This document shows, in pieces, positions 27,524-35,937 of a stretch of 64,000 nucleotides of DNA. The number at the start of each line of letters is the position of its first letter. The first letter of the stretch is position 1. The stretch is taken from the NCBI RefSeq assembly GCF_003589925.1, contig NZ_CP032382.1:1984001-2048000 (forward strand), in the 5' to 3' direction. Both the position numbers and the translations under genes were made by a program. Below the pieces are notes generated by a model, which saw nothing but the letters and a program-made list of their open reading frames with translations, did no database searches and was not told the origin of the DNA. The DNA comes from Chryseolinea soli (lineage in GTDB: Bacteria > Bacteroidota > Bacteroidia > Cytophagales > Cyclobacteriaceae).

Positions 27524-28039
27524 ATGACAAAACCCGACCTGCAAGCTGTTCCGACAGCCTTCAAACATTACGTTGAAAATGTGAAAGACCAGGACATGCT
27601 GGAGGCCTTGAAAGACTCCAACGTGAAATTTCTTTCGATCATACGATCGCTCCCCGAAGAAAAGGGCGCTTATGCCTATGCCGAAGGCAAATGGACCATC
27701 AAGGAAATGCTTTGCCACATGATGGATGCCGAGCGGATCTTCGCCTACCGTGCTCTTCGTTTTGCGCGCAACGACAGCACAGCCCTGCCCGGATTTGACG
27801 AGAACAGCTACGCTCCCGAAGCGAATGCCGCCGCCCGCACCTTGGCCAGCCTGATCCGGGAAATGGAAACGCTGCGTCAAACCACCCTCGATCTGTTTGC
27901 AAACTTCACACCGGCTATGCTGGATCGCAAAGGCACAGCGAGTAACATGCCCATGAGCGTGTTGACGTTGGGCTATATTATTTCCGGGCACGAAACCCAT
28001 CACCGGAAAGTTCTCACGGAACGATACCTGGCCAAATAG
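27524..28039 (+). CDS. DinB family protein
   Basis: 171 residues from the ATG at 27524; the frame is open further upstream but that part overlaps the kinase gene. It has the DinB four-helix layout with the metal-binding histidines in WTIKEMLCHMMDAERIFAYRALR and in SGHETHHRKVL. DinB/YfiT proteins bind a metal ion and include thiol-dependent transferases such as bacillithiol S-transferases; the substrate here is unknown. It lies three bases ahead of the PBP4 gene, so it may be co-transcribed with the cell-wall genes although no functional link is evident. Confidence 0.85.
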   Translation: MTKPDLQAVPTAFKHYVENVKDQDMLEALKDSNVKFLSIIRSLPEEKGAYAYAEGKWTIKEMLCHMMDAERIFAYRALRFARNDSTALPGFDENSYAPEANAAARTLASLIREMETLRQTTLDLFANFTPAMLDRKGTASNMPMSVLTLGYIISGHETHHRKVLTERYLAK

Positions 28040-28042
28040 CGC

Positions 28043-29338
28043 ATGCGAACCTTCCAGCGCTATGTGTTGATGATTGGGGCCATGGGATTTTTTTTCTCCT
28101 GCTCGCCGCTGGCCCCGCGCAAACTTGACCAGTTGTTTCACAGCACGGAAGCAAACTTTCACGACCATACGGGATTCATGCTCTATGACCTGGAACAAAA
28201 AAAGAGCGTGTACGCCTTTAATGCGGACAAATATTTCACGCCGGCCTCCAACACAAAGATCTTCACCTTCTATACCAGCCTGACCCTGCTGGGCGACTCA
28301 CTACCCGCGTTGCGTTATGTGGAAACCGCGGACTCGCTTATTTTTTGGGGCACGGGCGATCCATCGTTCCTTTATAAAAATGTTTTCGACAACGGCCGGG
28401 TCTTCAACTTCTTAAAGCAGTCCGGCAAGAACCTCTATTTTTCAGGATCAAATTTTTACACCACCACCTTTGGTTCGGGATGGGCGTGGGACGATTACAA
28501 CAGCGCGTATTCTGCCGAACGTTTTTCGTTTCCCGTCTATGGCAACCTGGTGTCGGTGAAATCGAAAAACAATCGCCTCGATCTTCAACCGCCCTTTTTC
28601 AAAAATAACTTTACCACGGGCGATGTGGAGGAAGAAACCAAAGTGATCCGGAAAGTAGAGAGCAACGATTTTAAATTTTACCCCTCTCCAAAAGGAACAT
28701 TCGAAGACGACATTCCTTTTCGCGCAGACGCCGACCTGGTGTCGAGACTCTTGACCGACACCTTGAAAAGAACGGTAACCACGGTGAACAAGGCCCTCAA
28801 CAAAGATGCGCGTGTGCTGTATAGCATGCCCGTCGACAGCGTTTACCGGGTCATGATGCAGCAAAGCGACAATTTCATTGCCGAGCAGCTGTTGTTGATG
28901 AGTGCGGGCGTGATCAGCGATAGCTTGCAGCCGGAGATCGCGATCCGCTATATGAAAAAAAATGCGCTGAGTGATCTGTCAAACGAACCCGAGTGGGTCG
29001 ATGGTTCGGGACTTTCGCGTTATAATTTATTCACGCCACACCTGGTTGTGCAGCTGTGGGAGAAAATCTACGCCAAGGTGCCGCGCGAAAGACTCTTTCC
29101 GATGCTGGCCACCGGCGGCAAGCCCGGCACGCTGCGCAATTGGTACAAGGCCGACAAGCCTTATGTTTTTGGAAAAACAGGTTCGCTAAGCAACAATCAT
29201 TGCCTGAGCGGTTTCCTGGTGACGAAGCGGGGAAAGACCGTGATCTTCTCGTTTATGAACAGCGACTACACGGTGGCTTCCAGCGAAGTGCGAAAAAATA
29301 TGCAGACTATCTTGAATTTAATTTATGAGAACTACTAA
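28043..29338 (+). CDS. dacB: D-alanyl-D-alanine carboxypeptidase/endopeptidase (PBP4, family S13)
   Basis: 431 residues. The N-terminus ends in SC at residue 20 (FFFSC), a plausible lipobox, so it may be a lipoprotein facing the periplasm. All three penicillin-binding motifs are present: SxxK as S69-N-T-K72, SxN as S275-D-N277, and KTG from K378. The VDGSGLSRYNLFTP segment is the S13 signature before the last motif. The enzyme trims the terminal D-Ala of peptidoglycan stems and cleaves cross-links. It is a little shorter than the E. coli protein, mostly in the insert between SxxK and SxN. The stop overlaps the start of the GH3 gene by 14 bases. Confidence 0.9.
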   Translation: MRTFQRYVLMIGAMGFFFSCSPLAPRKLDQLFHSTEANFHDHTGFMLYDLEQKKSVYAFNADKYFTPASNTKIFTFYTSLTLLGDSLPALRYVETADSLIFWGTGDPSFLYKNVFDNGRVFNFLKQSGKNLYFSGSNFYTTTFGSGWAWDDYNSAYSAERFSFPVYGNLVSVKSKNNRLDLQPPFFKNNFTTGDVEEETKVIRKVESNDFKFYPSPKGTFEDDIPFRADADLVSRLLTDTLKRTVTTVNKALNKDARVLYSMPVDSVYRVMMQQSDNFIAEQLLLMSAGVISDSLQPEIAIRYMKKNALSDLSNEPEWVDGSGLSRYNLFTPHLVVQLWEKIYAKVPRERLFPMLATGGKPGTLRNWYKADKPYVFGKTGSLSNNHCLSGFLVTKRGKTVIFSFMNSDYTVASSEVRKNMQTILNLIYENY

Positions 29339-30605
29339 CCTCCCGATCTTCAAAACCATTTTTTGCTGCTCACTTTTGTTGCTGGGCCGAACCCTGTCGC
29401 CGGCACAAACGCCCGACAGCCTCGATATCAAGATCGGGCAAATGATCCTCATCGGCTTTCCGGGACCGGCCGTCGACGAGAAAGTGCTGGATGAAGTGCG
29501 CCGCGGGATGGTCGGTTCTATCATTTTGTTTGAGAAGAATATTCCGGCAAAGAACTCGTTTGTCGAGCTGAAGAAAATTATCTGGACCTATCAGAAAGCT
29601 TCTCCTTATCCACTGTTTATCGGCATCGACCAGGAAGGCGGACGGGTGAACCGGCTCAAGGATAAATATGGATTCCCCCGTTCTATTACGGCCTGGGCTA
29701 TGGGCAAATCGCCTTCGCTGGATTCGGTGCGGTTTTATGGGGAAGCTACAGCCTCTACGTTGGCGGGGTTGGGAATCAACATCAACTTTGCACCGGTCGT
29801 GGACCTGGCGTCCAATCCCGACAATCCCATCATTGCCAAATATGGCCGCGCATTTTCTGCCAATGAAGATTCCGTGGCGTTGATGGCAAAAGAATTTATA
29901 AAAATGCACCACCGCTATGGCGTGCTGACGTCGCTGAAACATTTTCCCGGCCACGGCAGCTCCAAAGACGACACGCACCTTGGCATTGCCGATGTGACCA
30001 ACACATGGGAAGAACGCGAACTGAAGCCTTACCAGATCCTGATCGACTCCGGCTATGCCGACGCCGTGATGACCTCGCACATTGTGAATAAAAAGCTGGA
30101 CAAGGCCGGCAACCCCGGCACACTTTCCGCCGATATCCTAACCGGTGTGCTACGCCAGCGTCTGAATTTTGACGGTGTCATTTTCACAGACGACATGCAG
30201 ATGCACGCTATCACCAAACACTATGGGCTGGAAGATGCCATCAAGCTGGCCGTGAACGGAGGCGTTGACATCATGACGTTTTCCAATAACATTTCAGGGA
30301 GCGATGAGCGCACCGTTAACAAAGTGCATTCCATCATTCGCAGTATGGTGGAAAAAGGCGACATCAAGCGTGAAAGAATTGAAGAAAGCTACCGCCGCGT
30401 CATAAAACTAAAAAAACAACTGAGCCAGGGCGATCGTGCCGCATACTATCAGCAGCAGGTGGAAAAGGCAAACGTTGCGCTGGAAGCCGAGAAAAATCTG
30501 GGCAAGCAAAACGCCGAAGCCATGTATCAGAAGGGCAAACAAGAAGGTAAACAGGAAGCAGAACAAGCAAGCTCTTCAAAGAAAAAGAAACGCAAAAAAT
30601 CTTGA
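29325..30605 (+). CDS. nagZ: Glycoside hydrolase family 3, NagZ-type beta-N-acetylglucosaminidase
   Basis: 426 residues with an exported N-terminus (signal ending SPAQ). The GH3 barrel is complete: IGIDQEGGRVNR, the KHFPGHG loop with H206 and H210, the D216-T-H218 acid/base dyad of the NagZ subgroup, and the nucleophile D289 in FTDDMQMH. Single-domain GH3 enzymes with this histidine loop release N-acetylglucosamine from muropeptides. A Lys/Gln/Glu-rich tail (about the last 40 residues, ending KKKKRKKS) is not part of the catalytic fold. It overlaps the PBP4 gene, giving a cell-wall turnover pair. The presence of a signal suggests periplasmic rather than cytosolic recycling. Confidence 0.85.
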   Translation: MRTTNLPIFKTIFCCSLLLLGRTLSPAQTPDSLDIKIGQMILIGFPGPAVDEKVLDEVRRGMVGSIILFEKNIPAKNSFVELKKIIWTYQKASPYPLFIGIDQEGGRVNRLKDKYGFPRSITAWAMGKSPSLDSVRFYGEATASTLAGLGININFAPVVDLASNPDNPIIAKYGRAFSANEDSVALMAKEFIKMHHRYGVLTSLKHFPGHGSSKDDTHLGIADVTNTWEERELKPYQILIDSGYADAVMTSHIVNKKLDKAGNPGTLSADILTGVLRQRLNFDGVIFTDDMQMHAITKHYGLEDAIKLAVNGGVDIMTFSNNISGSDERTVNKVHSIIRSMVEKGDIKRERIEESYRRVIKLKKQLSQGDRAAYYQQQVEKANVALEAEKNLGKQNAEAMYQKGKQEGKQEAEQASSSKKKKRKKS

Positions 30606-30662
30606 TGTCAGGGTTCGTTTGAAACAGAAACGAAACAGTATGGTTATTTTTTAAAAAGAAAC

Positions 30663-31487
30663 ATGGAACCGTTCATCATTCATCCGGCCACGGCCCCACT
30701 CGTTCCGATCCTGGTGAGCGTGCCGCATTGTGGCACTGCCTTTCCCGCAGAGTTGAAAGAACAATACCGCGCCGACTTCATCGAGGCGCCGGATGATACG
30801 GATTGGTTTGTGAATAAACTTTACGATTTCGCGCCGTCGTTGGGCATTACCATGATCACGGCCGTGTACAGCCGGTGGGTGATCGATCTCAATCGCGATC
30901 CCCATAACAAACCGCTCTACACCGACGGACGGATCATCACCGGCCTTTGCCCCACGACGAATTTTTTGGGTGAACCACTTTATAAGGATCAAAGACAGGA
31001 AGTAGATGCAGCAGAAACGGAAAGAAGACTGCAAACTTATTTTTGGCCCTATCATCAGGCGCTTCAACGACAGTTGCAGGAATTGAAATCAACGTTTGGG
31101 AAAGTGTTGTTGTGGGATTGTCACTCCATCCGGCAATACGTCCAAACCATCTATAAAGAAAAATTCCCCGACCTCATTCTCGGCGACGCCGACGGTGCTG
31201 CTGCTGCGCCGGCGCTCATTGACCTGGCTTATAAACAATTGGGATCCGCGAAGTATTCGGTAAGTCACAATTTTCCATTTAAAGGTGGATACATCACGCG
31301 AAGCAACGGAAAGCCCCTGGAGAATCAACATGCACTACAGTTGGAGATGAGCAAGATCAGGTACATGGACGACACCGAACGATCGTATCACAACGAACGC
31401 GCCACCGAAATGCGAACGTTGTTAAAGAAGACATTGACAACATTGGCCGACTATCTTCAACCGAAAAAGGCACATGAAGTATTATAA
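30663..31487 (+). CDS. hutG: N-formylglutamate amidohydrolase
   Basis: 274 residues matching the FGase family: ILVSVPHCGTAFP at the front, a DDTDWFVNKLYDF stretch, DLNRDP, LLWDCHS and a KGGYITR segment near residue 205. It hydrolyses N-formylglutamate to glutamate and formate, the last step of the five-step histidine pathway. The neighbour hutF, overlapping it by 14 bases, makes its substrate, which settles the assignment. Cytosolic. hutH, hutU and hutI are not in the window, so the upper pathway must be encoded elsewhere. Confidence 0.9.
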   Translation: MEPFIIHPATAPLVPILVSVPHCGTAFPAELKEQYRADFIEAPDDTDWFVNKLYDFAPSLGITMITAVYSRWVIDLNRDPHNKPLYTDGRIITGLCPTTNFLGEPLYKDQRQEVDAAETERRLQTYFWPYHQALQRQLQELKSTFGKVLLWDCHSIRQYVQTIYKEKFPDLILGDADGAAAAPALIDLAYKQLGSAKYSVSHNFPFKGGYITRSNGKPLENQHALQLEMSKIRYMDDTERSYHNERATEMRTLLKKTLTTLADYLQPKKAHEVL

Positions 31488-32835
31488 ATTCAAAGGTTTG
31501 TTGTTGAGCAAAGGTTGGCTTTCTCCCGCCTATGTGGGTGTGGATGACGCGGGACGGATTCAGCATTTGTCGGAGCAACCCCCCGCAGAGGTCGTTGCTT
31601 TTGAAACCGTGAATGGTTATGCCTTGCCGGGTTTTCAAAATGCGCACTCGCACGCCTTTCAATTTGCGATGGCCGGCATGGCCGAGAAACATGAACCCGG
31701 ATCGCGCGACGATTTCTGGAGCTGGCGCGAAGCGATGTACAAATGTGCCCTGAGCCTTGACCCGGCACAGATTGAAGCCGTGGCGGCAATGCTTTACGCA
31801 GAAATGCTTCGCAAAGGATATACGAGCGTGGCGGAATTTCACTATCTGCACCACGATCCCTCCGGAAAGCCCTATGCGAATTGGGCCGAAACCGGCGAGC
31901 GACTGATTGCCGCGGCAAAGACTGCGGGCATTAAAATAACGCTGGTGCCGGTGTTTTATCAAAAAGGAAATTTCGGAGAACCACCTCAACCCCGACAGCG
32001 GCGTTTTATTTCAGCGACACTCGACGACTACCTTCACCTGCTCGACGATTCGGCGGCCGCCGTAAAGAACGACGAAAATGCCAAGCTCGGGTTTGGCGTG
32101 CATTCGCTTCGCGCCGTGAATGCGGAGGATGTGATCAACACTTTCAAAGACGGCCCTACTCATATTCCCTTCCATCTTCACGCCGCGGAACAACGCAAGG
32201 AAGTTTCCGATTGTGAAGCCTATCTGAAAAAGCGACCCGTGCAGTGGCTCACGGAAAATCTTCCGTTGAATGAACGCTTCCACATCGTTCACTGCACCCA
32301 CATGAACAATGAGGAAGTTTTGACATTGGCGAAGTCTGGCGCGCAGGTAGTGCTATGCCCCGGCACGGAAGGAAACTTGGGAGATGGCATTTTCAGATTG
32401 ACCGACTACGCGCGCGCGGGAGGAAACTGGTCCATTGGTACCGATAGCCACATCAGCCTAAACCCGCTGGAAGACCTGCGCTGGATGGACTATGCCCAAC
32501 GGCTCACCACCCACCAACGCAACACGTTTGACGACGGCGCCACCAAACTAATGATCAAAACGCTGGACGGTGGCCGCCGCGCCATGACCACGTCACCCCT
32601 AAAAGATTTCTTTGAGATAAACGCTCCGTTTGATGCGGCGGTCTTCGATGCGGGGAATCCCTTCCTGGAGCGACGATTGGATCAAATGCTGCCGTCCATT
32701 TTATACACCTGCGATGCATCAGCCATTTTGGGCACCCTGGTGAACGGGAAATGGCGTGTGAAAAATCACGTCCATTTGCAGCAAGAGAGCATCCGCGCTC
32801 CCTTTCGCGAAGCCATGAAAAACCTTTCTTTTTAG
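31474..32835 (+). CDS. hutF: Formimidoylglutamate deiminase
   Basis: 453 residues of the amidohydrolase superfamily. The HutF signature is GFQNAHSHAFQ, with metal ligands H58 and H60, then EPGSRDDFWSWREAMYK, a substrate-loop wording specific to this family, FHLHAAEQ and the ligand Asp in GTDSHISL. It deiminates N-formimidoyl-L-glutamate to N-formyl-L-glutamate and ammonia, feeding hutG. The start overlaps hutG by 14 bases, so translation is coupled. Length is normal for the family. No regulator gene is next to the pair. Confidence 0.92.
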   Translation: MKYYKFKGLLLSKGWLSPAYVGVDDAGRIQHLSEQPPAEVVAFETVNGYALPGFQNAHSHAFQFAMAGMAEKHEPGSRDDFWSWREAMYKCALSLDPAQIEAVAAMLYAEMLRKGYTSVAEFHYLHHDPSGKPYANWAETGERLIAAAKTAGIKITLVPVFYQKGNFGEPPQPRQRRFISATLDDYLHLLDDSAAAVKNDENAKLGFGVHSLRAVNAEDVINTFKDGPTHIPFHLHAAEQRKEVSDCEAYLKKRPVQWLTENLPLNERFHIVHCTHMNNEEVLTLAKSGAQVVLCPGTEGNLGDGIFRLTDYARAGGNWSIGTDSHISLNPLEDLRWMDYAQRLTTHQRNTFDDGATKLMIKTLDGGRRAMTTSPLKDFFEINAPFDAAVFDAGNPFLERRLDQMLPSILYTCDASAILGTLVNGKWRVKNHVHLQQESIRAPFREAMKNLSF

Positions 32836-32926
32836 TTCAACACCGTACTTTTTCATCCTGGCGCGCGATACGGTAAATGCGACGGTTGGTTTTCCCGGAA
32901 GTCTTCCCGGCACACCCGCATATTGT

Positions 32927-32934
32927 TATATTTG
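32927..32934 (+). promoter_or_regulatory. Possible -7 promoter element for the SNF2 gene
   Basis: TATATTTG matches TAnnTTTG and lies 23 bases before the ATG at 32958. I find no TTTG at the proper -33 distance, so this is weak, but it supports the 32958 start over the longer open frame. Confidence 0.3.
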
Positions 32935-32957
32935 CCACCCACACGAAACGACGGAGA

Positions 32958-35873
32958 ATGCTTTTTGACGATGCGTTTGATCAACCCAAACCAGCGGTGC
33001 GCCCGGCGCTCCCCGCGGGCACGGTGATCGACTACGAGATTGGTTTTTTATTCAACTTTGCTTCCGGAAAATCCACGCGCTTTGATCTGGAGCCGGTGCT
33101 CCTTTTTAAAAGGGGACCCTACACCGAATACAAAAGAATTTCCCTGCAATCGGAACGCGCGCTTGCCTACTTGCAACCGCTGGAGGACACGCTATACAAA
33201 GACTTCCTGGCTTTTTCGGATGACCGCCTCCTGGATTGGATGACCAACACAGGCAACCGTTTCATCCGGAATCATTCAGGCACGTGGGCCCATGTTTCGG
33301 CCAAAGAGCTGGTGAACCTGCGCAAACACTACCGCGATTTGCTGGAAAAACTTTGGCCGGCGCTAAATGCCTGGCCGAATCTATTTGTTCTGAAAGCCGG
33401 ACGCTTCAACAACAATCAGCAACAGTTTGTCAAGCTTGGCAACGATGTGGCTATACGGTTCACGGCCGATCGCAAAGGCGACACCATCGTCTTGAACCTC
33501 GTGTTGGCTTTGGATGGTCGCGTATCGCCTCTCAACCTGTTGGGTGGCTTTTTGTTGGAAAAGGAAGGCTTGCTCTACCTGCCTCCCGATGCGCAAACGC
33601 TGGCGTGGATCGACACGTTCAAGAAAGGAGCGCTTTCATTCCCGTTGTCTATTAAAAAGGAAGTGGTCTCCAAATACATTATCCCGTGGCTGGATAAATA
33701 TCCCGTGGCCATCGACGATAAATTGAACATCGCGATCACCACCCCGGAACAGCAACCGGGTGTTTTTCTCAGCGAATTGAACGAGAGCAACCTGATGATC
33801 CGCCCGCAATTCCTCTATGCCGAAACGCCTATTGACTATAGCGAAGAACGTTTCGTGGTGACCGAAGAGGGCGAGGCCATCAAGATCATTCGCCGCAACA
33901 AGGAACAGGAGAAGACGCTCTATGAATATTTGCGCACGCTTCACAACTCTTTCAAGAACCAGCGCAACAACCTTTACTACTATCTTCCTTTTGATGAAGT
34001 GATGAAACGCGGGTGGTTCATCACCATGATGCGCAAAGTGCAGGACCAAGGCTATGGCGTCCATGGCTTGCATGAGCTGCAGAAATTCAGATACACCACG
34101 CATATTCCGAAGTTTACCATTTCGGCATCTTCACAGCCCGACGGTTTCGATTTGAAAGTGACCATCCAGTGGGGAGAGCATATGGTGAGCCTGAAAGAGA
34201 TCCGTCACGCCATCCTAAACCGGCAGGACACGATCATGCTGGAAGACGGAACGTTGGGGCATATTCCGGAAGAATGGATCAGTCAATACAGCCTGCTGTT
34301 GCGCACGGGAACAGAAGAAAACGGCACGCTGAAGGTGAGCAAGCTCCACTACACGCTGCTGGAAGACATCCTGGATAAAATAGACGACAACACCGTTCAA
34401 CAGGACATCGAAGCCCGCAAGGAGAAACTCCTGAAATACGACGACATTCAAAAAGTGGCGTTGTCCACAGAAATAAAAGCGTCGTTGCGACCCTACCAGC
34501 AATCGGGCTTTCACTGGTTGCAGGCGCTCGACGAGTTGGGTTGGGGCGGCTGTCTGGCCGACGACATGGGGTTGGGGAAAACGCTGCAGACCATTTCCTT
34601 TTTGCAGTTTGTAAAAGAAAAATATCCCGGCAGCACCCAACTGGTCGTGTGTCCCACATCGTTGATCTTTAACTGGGAAAATGAATTGCAAAAATTTTGT
34701 CCCAGCATAAAATTTCACACGCACTACGGTTTGCAGCGGAGTTTCACCGAAACACATTTTGCCGACTACGACGTGGTGCTGACCACCTACGGTGTCGTGC
34801 GCAACGACCTCGAGGATCTGACCGGGTTCTTATGGCAATACATCATCCTGGACGAAAGCCAGGCCATAAAAAATCCGGATGCCCGCGTCACAAAAGCCGT
34901 GATCCAGTTGCAGGCCGTGAACCGCGTTATTTTGAGTGGAACGCCCATTCAAAACAACACGTCGGATCTCTTTGCTCAATTCAATTTTCTAAACCCTGGC
35001 CTGTTGGGCACACGCGAATTCTTTAACCGTGAGTTTGCCATTCCCATCGACAAACTGGGCAGCAAAGAAAAAACAGCTTACTTAAGAAAACTCATCAACC
35101 CGTTCACCCTCCGTCGCACCAAAGAACAAGTGGCGAAGGACTTGCCCGACAAAACCGTGATGGTGCTCTGGTGCACCATGGAAGCCGAGCAACGCCGCAC
35201 CTACAACGACTATCGCGATCGCTACAAGAGCACCCTCATGAAGCGAATTGATGAGGATGGATTGGGTAAATCGGGCGTATATGTTTTGGAAGGTTTGCTG
35301 AGACTCCGGCAGATCTGCGATCACCCCGCATTGGTTGAAAAATCGGAAGAGCCGGTGAAGCCCTCCGTGAAGATCGAAGAACTGACGCGCGAAATGCGAG
35401 AGAACGCCGGAGATCATAAATTCCTGGTCTTCTCGCAGTTCACCGAAATGCTCCACCTGATCCGCGACGAATTTGAAGCGGCGGGCATTTCTTATTGCTA
35501 CCTGGATGGAAGCACCTCGCTAAACAACCGCAGAGAACAAGTGGAGAAATTTCAGTCCGACAGCACGATCAAAGCGTTCCTCATCTCGCTTAAGGCCGGT
35601 GGTGTTGGTCTTAACCTCACCGTGGCCGACTACGTCTATCTCGTTGATCCCTGGTGGAATCCCGCGTCTGAACAACAAGCCATCGACCGCGCACACCGCA
35701 TTGGGCAAACACGGAAAGTGTTTGCTTACAAAATGATCTGCAAGGACACCGTGGAGGAAAAAATTCTTCAGCTCCAGGAACGCAAGAAAATGTTGGCCGA
35801 CGATCTGATCCAGGAAGATTCCGGCTTTGTAAAAAATCTCTCCCGCGAGGATGTGGAATTCTTGTTCGGCTAA
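32958..35873 (+). CDS. SNF2-family DEAD/DEAH-box helicase
   Basis: 971 residues from the ATG at 32958; an ATG at 32877 would add 27 residues unlike any family N-terminus and would precede the candidate promoter. The first half (about residues 1-500) is a Bacteroidota-specific SNF2-associated region with no clear zinc SWIM motif. The motor follows: Walker A DDMGLGKT with K541, DESQ at 632-635 (the DEAH position), SGTPIQNN, and the C-terminal lobe with DRAHRIGQTRKVFAYK. Such bacterial SNF2 proteins translocate on double-stranded DNA and may displace RNA polymerase (RapA-like) or remodel protein-DNA complexes. The role here is unknown. Confidence 0.88.
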   Translation: MLFDDAFDQPKPAVRPALPAGTVIDYEIGFLFNFASGKSTRFDLEPVLLFKRGPYTEYKRISLQSERALAYLQPLEDTLYKDFLAFSDDRLLDWMTNTGNRFIRNHSGTWAHVSAKELVNLRKHYRDLLEKLWPALNAWPNLFVLKAGRFNNNQQQFVKLGNDVAIRFTADRKGDTIVLNLVLALDGRVSPLNLLGGFLLEKEGLLYLPPDAQTLAWIDTFKKGALSFPLSIKKEVVSKYIIPWLDKYPVAIDDKLNIAITTPEQQPGVFLSELNESNLMIRPQFLYAETPIDYSEERFVVTEEGEAIKIIRRNKEQEKTLYEYLRTLHNSFKNQRNNLYYYLPFDEVMKRGWFITMMRKVQDQGYGVHGLHELQKFRYTTHIPKFTISASSQPDGFDLKVTIQWGEHMVSLKEIRHAILNRQDTIMLEDGTLGHIPEEWISQYSLLLRTGTEENGTLKVSKLHYTLLEDILDKIDDNTVQQDIEARKEKLLKYDDIQKVALSTEIKASLRPYQQSGFHWLQALDELGWGGCLADDMGLGKTLQTISFLQFVKEKYPGSTQLVVCPTSLIFNWENELQKFCPSIKFHTHYGLQRSFTETHFADYDVVLTTYGVVRNDLEDLTGFLWQYIILDESQAIKNPDARVTKAVIQLQAVNRVILSGTPIQNNTSDLFAQFNFLNPGLLGTREFFNREFAIPIDKLGSKEKTAYLRKLINPFTLRRTKEQVAKDLPDKTVMVLWCTMEAEQRRTYNDYRDRYKSTLMKRIDEDGLGKSGVYVLEGLLRLRQICDHPALVEKSEEPVKPSVKIEELTREMRENAGDHKFLVFSQFTEMLHLIRDEFEAAGISYCYLDGSTSLNNRREQVEKFQSDSTIKAFLISLKAGGVGLNLTVADYVYLVDPWWNPASEQQAIDRAHRIGQTRKVFAYKMICKDTVEEKILQLQERKKMLADDLIQEDSGFVKNLSREDVEFLFG

Positions 35874-35886
35874 GGCAGGATAAAAA

Positions 35887-35920
35887 AAAGAGATGAGACA
35901 TCGAATCTCATCTCTTTCTT
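35887..35920. terminator. Bidirectional terminator between SNF2 and S9 peptidase genes
   Basis: A 12-base perfect stem (AAAGAGATGAGA at 35887-35898 with TCTCATCTCTTT at 35906-35917) sits between convergent genes, with A and T tracts on either side. Confidence 0.85.
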
Positions 35921-35937
35921 ATGATGTAAAGGCGGAT

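Noticed and set aside
30613..30636. A short inverted repeat (TTCGTTT / AAACGAA) between the GH3 gene and hutG.
   Set aside because: The stem is weak, AT-rich and the T tract is about ten bases away, so a terminator is not supported.
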